A DNA stretch of 64,000 nt from Thalassomonas sp. RHCl1 (lineage in GTDB: Bacteria; Pseudomonadota; Gammaproteobacteria; Enterobacterales; Alteromonadaceae): positions 248,001 through 312,000 of the forward strand of contig NZ_CANDNZ010000001.1 in assembly GCF_947387555.1 (NCBI RefSeq). The letters are read 5' to 3'. Positions 7,338-14,662 of this stretch are shown one piece after another (position 1 is the first letter of the stretch; every line of letters starts with the position of its first letter). Under the pieces are notes generated by a model. It saw only the letters and a program-made list of their open reading frames with translations, was not told where the DNA came from and did no database searches. The position numbers and the translations under genes are program-made.

Positions 7338-8234
7338 ATGGATAAAGTTCAAGCCCTGACCAGCTTTGTTGAGGTGGCCAATACCGGTAGTTTTACCCGG
7401 GCGGCGGAGCAGCTGGAGTTAAGCCGGGTGAAGGTAACCCGGCATGTGCAGGAGCTGGAGAGCTGGCTTAATATCCGTTTATTTCACCGCACCACACGTA
7501 AGGTTACCCTGACGGCGCCGGGTCAGGATGTGCTCCTGCATTGCCAGCGTATCCTCAACGAGGTGGCGGGGCTGGAAAGTTTGGCCCGCAGCCATGATGA
7601 AGAGCTGACCGGGCAAGTGCGTATTGCCACCCCGATAGGCTTCGGGCAAAACCTCTTGTACGAACAGGTGGAAGCTTTTACCAGGCGTCACCCTAAGGTG
7701 GTGATCCAGTTGATGATGTCGGATCGCAATGCCCAACTGGTGGATGAACGTATCGATGTTGCCCTGCGTTTTACCGACCAGGTGGATGAAGGCCTTATTG
7801 CCCGCCGCCTGATGTCGATTGAAAGTGCCGTATGTTGCTCTACGCAATACTTAAGCGAGCACGGGCCGGTCAGCTCGCCCGAGCAGCTGGAGCAGCATAA
7901 TTGCCTGATCCATCTCAGCCAGCGCTACTGGTCTTTTATGGCGGATCAGCAGCAGCTACGGGTGCCGGTTTCCGGCAGTATCTGCGCCAATGATCTCGGG
8001 GTGTTAGTGCGGGCGGCCCTTAATGGTGCAGGGATCGTTTATCTGCCTTGTGATCTTGCCAACCCTTATTTAAAGAGCGGGGCATTAATCCGGTTGCTGC
8101 CGGAGGTGCCTTTACCTGTGATGTCTTTGTGGGCGGTTTATCTGTCGCGCAGTTATCAGCGTCCGGTGGTGCGGGCATTTATCGATTTTCTGGCGGAACA
8201 ATGGCAGGAGGATTTACGGGTATTTAAATACTGA
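7338..8234 (+). CDS. LysR-family transcriptional regulator
   Basis: 298 residues, the usual length. Residues 1-60 carry the winged HTH (FVEVANTGSFTRAAEQLELS, then RVKVTRHVQELESWL and IRLFHRTTRKVTLT), followed by a periplasmic-binding-like effector domain with GQVRIATPIGFG at about residue 92 and late GAGIVYLPCDLA. It resembles the large PA0477/DsdC-unrelated 'LysR substrate-binding' clade beside SDR reductases. Divergent from the oxidoreductase at 6549-7184, probably its target. A Shine-Dalgarno AAAGGAAG precedes the ATG. Inducer unknown. Confidence 0.9.
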   Translation: MDKVQALTSFVEVANTGSFTRAAEQLELSRVKVTRHVQELESWLNIRLFHRTTRKVTLTAPGQDVLLHCQRILNEVAGLESLARSHDEELTGQVRIATPIGFGQNLLYEQVEAFTRRHPKVVIQLMMSDRNAQLVDERIDVALRFTDQVDEGLIARRLMSIESAVCCSTQYLSEHGPVSSPEQLEQHNCLIHLSQRYWSFMADQQQLRVPVSGSICANDLGVLVRAALNGAGIVYLPCDLANPYLKSGALIRLLPEVPLPVMSLWAVYLSRSYQRPVVRAFIDFLAEQWQEDLRVFKY

Positions 8235-8269
8235 AGCCGTATCTTTTTACCTGGCTTGCCTGGAGCAAG

Positions 8270-8294
8270 ACGGGGTGTCTCAGGGACACCCCGT
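8270..8294. terminator. Hairpin between convergent genes
   Basis: Perfect 10-bp stem ACGGGGTGTC/GACACCCCGT with a 5-base loop, between the LysR gene and the leftward secreted-protein gene. No T-run on either side, so it may be a weak or factor-assisted bidirectional terminator. Confidence 0.5.
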
Positions 8295-8318
8295 TCGGTT
8301 CAGGTTAAGCAATCAAGC

Positions 8319-9803
8319 TTATTCGCTGCCTAAATAGGTTTGTCTGCAAAGATGCCCCAATACTACGTACGGGACACTGTTGCCGCCGACACCCAGGTCA
8401 GCATTGCCGGGCACTTCTATGCGCCAGCCGCCATAGTTAAACTCCGTTTGCCACCAGTTTTTGGTGCCGAACTTGTATTCGTAATGGGGCTGTGAGGTGG
8501 ATGAGCCTGAGCAGGTGCCTAAATCTACGCTGCCGGCCACCTGGCCGTTGCTGTTGGTTGTCAGCGGATAATTAACATAGTGCACCAGGCCGTCCGGGCT
8601 GGCGGCGAAATTTTTATCTACCCGCAGCACGACCTGGGCCCCTTCAATCGGCTGGCCGCTGGAGTCTTTTATCATCGCGCCCCAGGTTAATTTCTTATAG
8701 GCCTGGGTGGTGAGATAAGTACTGGTGGCACCGTATGTGACCCGGGTGACGCTTGATTCGCCGTCAACCGAATAGTTGCTAAATTGTGCGGGTTTGGAGC
8801 CGAAGGAAAGCTGGTAGTTATGGCTGGAATCGACCGTGACCGCAGGGTTTGGCGTAACCCGGACATTAACTACCTGTCCCGCCTGCAATCCGGACAGGTT
8901 ATGGGTCAGGTTATTACCCAGTACCTGCCAGCCGCCGTTGTATAATTCCAGTTGCCATTCGTTATTGCCAAAGGTGTCGCTCAGGGAAATGCTGGTATCC
9001 TGGCCACGCACGGCGGTGAAATGGTAGTAATCGACATCGGCGCTGCTGTCCATGTTGCCTGAGATGTTGTTGAGCTTATCCCCTAACGGCGTCGATAAGG
9101 CGACGCTGTCGTTGAGTTCATAGCTGTCTGCCGAGGTATTGGCGACGGCGGCAAAATTAAAGGCGCCGCCATCGGCTGCCACTACGTCAATATACCAGTA
9201 ATAATGGCCGGGTTCGGTCAGGGCCAGCACCACTTCATCGGCATTGCCGGCGTTGGCTGAGCTGCCGACTATCGTCAGGCTGTCGTCTGCTTCATGGCGA
9301 AAGAGCGTGAGGTTGGCGTTGGTCTGCGCGTTTTGTCCCGTGACGAATACCGTGGTTTTTGCCCGCTGGGTAATTTCAAAGTGAAAACAGGAGGCGCTGC
9401 CGGCGGTTGAGTCGGTCAGGGTGTATAAAGTGTCGATATTCAAGGTCGTACAAAGTGGGGTAATGGCCGTGGTTTCTGCGTTCAGGCTGACCCGCTCCTG
9501 CAGGGGTTTCTGCGCTACTTTTACACTTGCTTGAGGCGCTGTGATGACGGCAGGGACTAAGGGCTGAGAGTCAAGCACCAGGTGAGCGCTGTCGTCTAAC
9601 GCCGGTGTCTGTTTTGTTTGAGCAACAAACTCTGCCGCGTTTAGGTTTTCTGCCGAGCGTTGTGCCAGCACTGCCGCGGCTTGTCCCGAGGCATCAACCA
9701 CGCCACCTTGTTTTAAAGGAAGTTCGTTGGCATAAGTGAAGGCACTGGCGCTACAAGAGAGTGCCAATAAAGATATTTTAAAAAGACTTGGGGTATTAAC
9801 CAT
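8319..9803 (-). CDS. Secreted protein with pre-peptidase C-terminal-like domains, no recognised catalytic domain
   Basis: 494 residues from the ATG at 9801-9803, which has AAGGATT upstream; a longer in-frame start at 9860 is not needed. Signal peptide: MVNTPSLFKISLLALSCSASA then FTYA. The middle holds two repeats of the bacterial pre-peptidase C-terminal pattern: one with SASCFHFEIT, TVFVTGQN and GHYYWYIDV, and one with DVDYYHFTAVRGQDTSISL. The C-terminal 130 residues include an Ig-like segment (WGAMIKDSSGQPIEGAQVVL), a GTCSGSSTS loop and NYGGWRIEVPGN. No protease triad or zinc motif is visible, so it may be a binding or accessory protein. Neighbour genes encode secreted enzymes. Confidence 0.65.
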   Translation of the reverse strand: MVNTPSLFKISLLALSCSASAFTYANELPLKQGGVVDASGQAAAVLAQRSAENLNAAEFVAQTKQTPALDDSAHLVLDSQPLVPAVITAPQASVKVAQKPLQERVSLNAETTAITPLCTTLNIDTLYTLTDSTAGSASCFHFEITQRAKTTVFVTGQNAQTNANLTLFRHEADDSLTIVGSSANAGNADEVVLALTEPGHYYWYIDVVAADGGAFNFAAVANTSADSYELNDSVALSTPLGDKLNNISGNMDSSADVDYYHFTAVRGQDTSISLSDTFGNNEWQLELYNGGWQVLGNNLTHNLSGLQAGQVVNVRVTPNPAVTVDSSHNYQLSFGSKPAQFSNYSVDGESSVTRVTYGATSTYLTTQAYKKLTWGAMIKDSSGQPIEGAQVVLRVDKNFAASPDGLVHYVNYPLTTNSNGQVAGSVDLGTCSGSSTSQPHYEYKFGTKNWWQTEFNYGGWRIEVPGNADLGVGGNSVPYVVLGHLCRQTYLGSE

Positions 9804-10184
9804 ATCAATAATCCTTATTAAGTGATGATCCGCAGGAATGAAAGTTTGCGGTACAACCAAGTTAATATGATATTAAATAAATGTAAATAAAAAAGTCGTT
9901 TGCTATATGCGCCGGATCAATTTTCCAGTCTGTTTTTGTCGGCCAGTGTTGTATGGTCAATTTAAAACAGGCACTTCCTGTCGGCGGGCTTTATCGATTT
10001 TATCCATTATTAAGTACAGATCCGACAAAGATGATACCTAAACCGACATAGGTGCAATTAACGCTTTCTAATGTGTCTTTTGTCTTGTACCTTGCTTTTG
10101 TCTCGACTGATAGCAAGGTAGCAAAATACCTTTCAATCAGTCTGTTTACGGACAAAATAGTTTAATTGATAACAAGGATTTTTT
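9804..10184. other. Divergent promoter region, 381 bp
   Basis: AT-rich spacer between a leftward and a rightward secreted-protein gene. It presumably carries both promoters; I see no clear repeat, operator or ORF. AACAAGGATT before 10185 is the ribosome site of the phospholipase-like gene. Confidence 0.5.
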
Positions 10185-11684
10185 ATGAAAGTACAACAAT
10201 TACTTTATGGCTCGTTGCTTGGCGCTGGTTTATTTTTATCTGCCAATGCTTTGGCTGGAGAGATATATACGCCAATCTATAAGCAATCAGAAGCAATAAG
10301 CCAGGACAAAAGAATTGATGAACTCTATTACCTTCAGCCACACAACAGTTATGAGCGATTAAATAGCGGTGACATGCTCATCCATTGGCTTGATGAAGGA
10401 TTTCGCTCACTGGAGCTGGATGTTTTAGATAAGGGGCCATGGCAATCGGATAACAATGGTCCATATGTTACCCACGATCAATCGGGGAAAAACAATAACT
10501 GTGACAGTAATGGCGGCTATGACAGACTCGGCCATTGTTTAGCCGATATCAAGCAGTGGCTGGATGCCCACCCCAACAATGAGGGGCAAGTCACCGCACC
10601 CATTATGCTGTATATCGATATGAAAACGGAAGCGATCAATCCGTTAGGCTCCTGGCATGCAAGTGAGATCAAGCTACTCGATGAATATGTCAGTCGTGAA
10701 TTGTCCGGATATTTATACACATACCAGGATTTACTGGCACACCTTACCCCTGATACCAGCAATAACGATTACAGGAGCGCTTTAAAAAATAAAGGCTGGC
10801 CTAAACTGTCGGCATTAAACCCCAATAATCACCGCGTTATCGTGCTCTATACCGGCGGGCGGGTTGGTAATGTCAATGATCTGATGGAGCAGGCAAATTC
10901 TGATTATGTGCTCAATGGTTTTGTCTGCCCAGATATCGATACCGCCGATCCCGGGGAATTTAGCGGTGCTATCGACTCTATTTCTTCCGGCAACTCGAAA
11001 AAGATATTTTGCGGCAATGTAAAGGCCGGGGACCATTATCAGGTTACCGCCAATCGGGCAAACGAATATAAACAGCTGATGCACCTGTGGAACACATCGG
11101 GTGATTTTGAGAACAAGTACTACGCCTATAACTTTATTGCCGTTGCTCATGGTGTCTCTGCAATTGGCATTGACGTAGACCAGATAGCAGGCGGATCATC
11201 ATATTTCAATGAATCTGAAATTCCATACGTGGGAGTGCGCAGAAGCCTGCCCGGTTACTTTCAGATAAAACCCAAATTGAATACTGATTTATGTCTTGAA
11301 GTAAAAGACGGTTATAAAAATGGCTCTGCGATCCGGTTGGATCAATGTGGCAATTATGGCAATCAAAAATTTGTCTATACGGCTGAAGGGCAGCTGCGGC
11401 CCAAATATGGCAATAAGTACTGTGTAGACTTCGACACAGGCAGTGCCGACAATGGCGATACTCTCCACCTTTGGGATTGTGACGGCGGTAATTCTGAAAA
11501 ATGGCGCATTCAAAAAGATGGCACAATTAAAAACAGGGACAATGGCTGGAGTCATTGTATGGATATACAAGGGAGCGCGGCAACGGATGATGAAGAAGTC
11601 AGAATCTGGTCTTGTAATGGCAATGATGTGAGCCAGCAATTTATATTAGAATCCGTTTCCGATTGGCAGCAAACAGAATTCTAG
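10185..11684 (+). CDS. Secreted Ca2+-dependent phosphoinositide phospholipase C-like enzyme with ricin B-type lectin domain
   Basis: 499 residues. Signal peptide MKVQQLLYGSLLGAGLFLSANALA. The catalytic part (about 40-345) shows the PI-PLC X-like pattern of the C1 subgroup: YYLQPHNSYERL (H53), GFRSLELDVLD (75-82, acidic metal-binding residues), VTHDQSG (H97), then LYIDMKTE and a late GIDVDQIAGG. The C-terminal 140 residues form a ricin B-type beta-trefoil with three lectin repeats (LCLEVKDGYKNGSAI...NQKFVY, YCVDFDTG...SEKWRI, HCMDIQGS...SQQFIL). Predicted extracellular lipid hydrolase targeted by the lectin to glycans. It could alternatively hydrolyse related phosphodiesters. Confidence 0.8.
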   Translation: MKVQQLLYGSLLGAGLFLSANALAGEIYTPIYKQSEAISQDKRIDELYYLQPHNSYERLNSGDMLIHWLDEGFRSLELDVLDKGPWQSDNNGPYVTHDQSGKNNNCDSNGGYDRLGHCLADIKQWLDAHPNNEGQVTAPIMLYIDMKTEAINPLGSWHASEIKLLDEYVSRELSGYLYTYQDLLAHLTPDTSNNDYRSALKNKGWPKLSALNPNNHRVIVLYTGGRVGNVNDLMEQANSDYVLNGFVCPDIDTADPGEFSGAIDSISSGNSKKIFCGNVKAGDHYQVTANRANEYKQLMHLWNTSGDFENKYYAYNFIAVAHGVSAIGIDVDQIAGGSSYFNESEIPYVGVRRSLPGYFQIKPKLNTDLCLEVKDGYKNGSAIRLDQCGNYGNQKFVYTAEGQLRPKYGNKYCVDFDTGSADNGDTLHLWDCDGGNSEKWRIQKDGTIKNRDNGWSHCMDIQGSAATDDEEVRIWSCNGNDVSQQFILESVSDWQQTEF

Positions 11685-11718
11685 TACAGCTTGTGTACAA
11701 ATAACCTGGTGAAACAAG

Positions 11719-11760
11719 CGAGCCTCAAGCCGCTCTGTTAAAGGAGCGGGTTGAGGCTCG
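11719..11760. terminator. Bidirectional hairpin terminator
   Basis: Arms CGAGCCTCAAGCCGCTC and GAGCGGGTTGAGGCTCG pair over 17 bp with one mismatch and an 8-base loop, followed by TTT rightwards. It separates the convergent phospholipase and endonuclease genes. Confidence 0.75.
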
Positions 11761-11796
11761 TTTAAGTCTAGCTAATACAGCTAGTTAAACCGGAAA

Positions 11797-13422
11797 TTAA
11801 TTCCAGATTTTGTTGACATATTCAGGATGGTCAACAAAAGGATTACGGTTACCCTGGTGAGTGTGGGCCGCGTCATTGCGGTCGATTTCTTTCTGGCTCA
11901 CCGGATCGTTGGCATGCCAGCTCAGTAACATAGAGATCACCCAAGGTTCAAATACGGCTGTGGTGCTGCCGTCCAATACCGCATCGCCGTAGCTGCTGAT
12001 GCTCTGCCAGCTGGCGATTTGATCCTGGTAGCGGGTGGCCATATAGAAATAAGCACGGGCCAGGTCGCCTTTAAACTCATCAATCGGCTCAAATACCGTA
12101 CCGCTGTAACCTAAGCTGCTTGCGGCTGAACCTAACTTGCTGCCATTGGAAGAAGTATAGGTTGCAGAGGCCACTTCACCGTACGGGAAGCTGCTGCGCA
12201 CTGAGTTTACTTTGCCGTCGGTGGCAAAAATATGGTGGATATCCGAGTTCATCGGCTCGTGATCGCCGCCGAACCAGCTGCGCGGGAAGGAGTGTTCACG
12301 GTTATAACAGTCCCCTTCGCCGGAGTAGCTGCCGCACTGGTTGCTGACTTTGGTGAAGTTGTAGGGATCTGAGCCGTTGGGGTTTTCCGAGTAGATGTCT
12401 AAGATAGTACCGTCGTTTTCATAGTAAGTATCTAAGGCATTGCTGCTGTAGAAGGTCCAGATGGCGGAATAGCCGCGGGTGGTGTGGTTGTTGATCAGGT
12501 TATGCAAGGCGGTTTTCAGGGTATAGCCGGTTTGCGTGGTGATGCTGTCGTAGTAGTTGCCAACACCTGTGCCGCCGCCGTTATCACCGCCGCCGGTACC
12601 GATAGTAAAGTTAGTGCTGTCGCTGCTGGTGAAAGTGCTGCCGGAGGCCAGGGTGCTGCCACCTGAGGTCAGGGCATAAGAGCCGTTGCCGAATTCACAG
12701 CAAATACCGTCGCCATAGCTGTCGCTGATGGTAAAGGTGTAGTCGCCGTCGGTTAAACAGAAGTTTTCGTTATAGGTGGTGTTGTTGGCCAGTGTCGAGC
12801 TGCTGGCAACCGTGGTGCCGCTGCTGGTTTTTAAGGTCCAGCTGGTTTCTGAGGCGTAACCGTCAGTGGTTAATGCCAGTGTTGCTTCGGTATTGGCACA
12901 GCTGCCGCCGTTGCCGCCGCCGTTATCGGCCGTGGTCGGCTCAAAGTCGTCAACATACACGGTTTCCGAACCGTCAAATCCTGTTACGTCGTAAAAACGC
13001 AGGCCAACCTCGACATTGCCGGTAGCACTCGCCGTATAGGTATAGCTGATTTGCTGCCACTGGTTGAGCAGGTTTTCGTTAGAGTAACCCTGGTAGCCGT
13101 TGACATAAAGCCGGGCCTTCATGCCGCCTTCGGTATGGTATACCCAGGTAGAGAAGTTATAGGTCTGGCCGGAGACCAGGGAGACGGATTGACGGAAGTC
13201 GGTGGAGGATTGGGTGCCGGTATTGACGGTGATCGCCGCGGCGCTGGAGCCTGATTTTACAATTGAACCTTCCTGGCTGACGCTGAGTCCGCTGTCGATT
13301 GTCGTCCATGAATCCGGGCTGCCGCTGGTCCAGTTTTCAAAGGAGCCGTTAGTCACTTCAGCCATGGCGCTGCCACTGAGTAGGGTAAGCAGGCACAAAG
13401 CATTTAAGCTATTGTTTTTCAT
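11797..13422 (-). CDS. Secreted modular endonuclease I-family nuclease
   Basis: 541 residues from the ATG at 13420-13422 (GAGGAAG just upstream; another ATG 12 bases earlier is less well placed). Signal peptide MKNNSLNALCLLTLLSGSAMA. Three modules: a carbohydrate-binding-like beta sandwich (about 23-165, NGSFENWTSGSPDSW start and YVDDFEP end); a second beta domain with the DSYGDGICC motif (about 176-270); Gly/Asp-rich linkers; and a C-terminal endonuclease I domain with NREHSFPRSWF (374-384), HIFATDGKVNSVRSSFPYG and a late DRNDAAHTHQGNRNPF. Endonuclease I enzymes cut DNA or RNA without sequence preference outside the cell. The two N-terminal modules are unlike compact EndA and suggest surface or polysaccharide attachment. 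Confidence 0.85.
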   Translation of the reverse strand: MKNNSLNALCLLTLLSGSAMAEVTNGSFENWTSGSPDSWTTIDSGLSVSQEGSIVKSGSSAAAITVNTGTQSSTDFRQSVSLVSGQTYNFSTWVYHTEGGMKARLYVNGYQGYSNENLLNQWQQISYTYTASATGNVEVGLRFYDVTGFDGSETVYVDDFEPTTADNGGGNGGSCANTEATLALTTDGYASETSWTLKTSSGTTVASSSTLANNTTYNENFCLTDGDYTFTISDSYGDGICCEFGNGSYALTSGGSTLASGSTFTSSDSTNFTIGTGGGDNGGGTGVGNYYDSITTQTGYTLKTALHNLINNHTTRGYSAIWTFYSSNALDTYYENDGTILDIYSENPNGSDPYNFTKVSNQCGSYSGEGDCYNREHSFPRSWFGGDHEPMNSDIHHIFATDGKVNSVRSSFPYGEVASATYTSSNGSKLGSAASSLGYSGTVFEPIDEFKGDLARAYFYMATRYQDQIASWQSISSYGDAVLDGSTTAVFEPWVISMLLSWHANDPVSQKEIDRNDAAHTHQGNRNPFVDHPEYVNKIWN

Positions 13423-13603
13423 AGTCTTCCTCATCTCTCTTATTTTTTGTAGTGCTATTTATAATTTTTTTTGCCGGGTGAGCATACCTGCCAAGCCGGA
13501 AAAGTAAACCATTATCGATCGGATTTAATACAAAAATGTTACAATTGAAACAATTTAACCTTGAGTTAACACCTAAGTCATAAACCTTAAGGTTTTAACC
13601 GTG

Positions 13604-14662
13604 TTATTGGCGATATCCGGTCATTTCCAAAAAACCTTTGCCTTTGTGGCTGCCGTGAAACGACACCATGCCTTCGAAATACTCGATACCAAATGAGAGG
13701 ATTTGCTGCTTGTTGATGGCTTCTATACGGATATCTATGCCCTGGCTCGGGATGGTCAGGGTAAAGCTGTCCGGGTAAGCCTGCTCCCGGGGTTTTTCAT
13801 TGCTCAGGCGGATCTCCGCCGCACTCAGGGGGTTGATCTCGCCGTTCCTGGACATCAGGCTGCCGGAGATAAAATCTTCTGTGCTTGAACGCAGCCGGTA
13901 AACCATCAACCGGCTATCATGGGTCAGTCTCAGGGAAAACCAGTCCCAGCCGAGCTGATCGTCACCGAGCATTTTTGAGCCCCATTCGCGGTCAAACCAG
14001 GCGTCGCCGCTGACCTGCTGCCAGCGTCCCTGCCACCAAACCTTGCCTGTGACCTGGATAAAGGGATGGGAGTAGTAATAGCTGGCGATATCTTCCCGGG
14101 CGTGTCTGGGGTTATAGCCTTGCTCACCCTGCAGGAAAAACGGATTGGCGCTGCTCAGGTTCAGTATCGCCTGCCACGCCTGTTCCCCTTGGTTGCCAAA
14201 AGTCAGGGTTGCCGGCAGCAGTTCACCGCTTGATTGCCAGGACCAGTCGTCGATCGCGGCACGGAAGGGGTAATGGTTGATGCTAACATTGTTAAATTCC
14301 CGGCGTCCCTGGCGAAAAGAGGCGCTGTGTTCCTGCTTGCTTGCCAGGGCGGCGTGGGCAAAATACCAGTGGTGTTTTTTATGGGCGGTCCTGAACAGGG
14401 TCCATTGTGCCGATAGCTGTTGGCCGTCATCTGTGGTTAACAGGGCATTGAGGTACCACCATTCGTGTTGAAATAACGGATGCGGCCAGTGATCCCGGGG
14501 CAGGTGTACTTTATGGTCGCGGCTAACCCCCTGGTATGCTTGACTGTGCCGGTTTAAATACTGTAAAGGATCGCTTGTTTGCTGTTCATGCTTATCACAG
14601 CCTGCATTCATCAGTAATACCAGGCTGGATAATAGCGGGGTTATGATTGTCCTGATCTTCAT
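13604..14662 (-). CDS. AttH/CrtC-like lipocalin-fold lipoprotein
   Basis: 352 residues. A lipobox LMNAGC puts the lipidated cysteine at residue 22. Motifs HEWWYLNALLTTDDGQQLSA (about 68), WQSSGELLPATLTFGNQG, SYYYSHPFIQVTGKV and DAWFDREWGSKMLGDDQLGW (about 220) are those of the predicted secreted hydrolases of the AttH/carotenoid-1,2-hydratase family, a double lipocalin-like fold. Its ATG overlaps the permease stop (ATGA), so it is translationally coupled to the ABC genes at 14659-17830. Known family members are exported lipid- or pigment-handling proteins; the substrate here is not predictable. Confidence 0.8.
   Translation of the reverse strand: MKIRTIITPLLSSLVLLMNAGCDKHEQQTSDPLQYLNRHSQAYQGVSRDHKVHLPRDHWPHPLFQHEWWYLNALLTTDDGQQLSAQWTLFRTAHKKHHWYFAHAALASKQEHSASFRQGRREFNNVSINHYPFRAAIDDWSWQSSGELLPATLTFGNQGEQAWQAILNLSSANPFFLQGEQGYNPRHAREDIASYYYSHPFIQVTGKVWWQGRWQQVSGDAWFDREWGSKMLGDDQLGWDWFSLRLTHDSRLMVYRLRSSTEDFISGSLMSRNGEINPLSAAEIRLSNEKPREQAYPDSFTLTIPSQGIDIRIEAINKQQILSFGIEYFEGMVSFHGSHKGKGFLEMTGYRQ

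Noticed and set aside
12484-13507. Several rightward ORFs opposite the endonuclease gene
   Set aside because: They are shadows of a Gly/Ser/Thr-rich coding sequence, giving Arg/Cys/Trp or Ala/Val-rich translations with no family resemblance.
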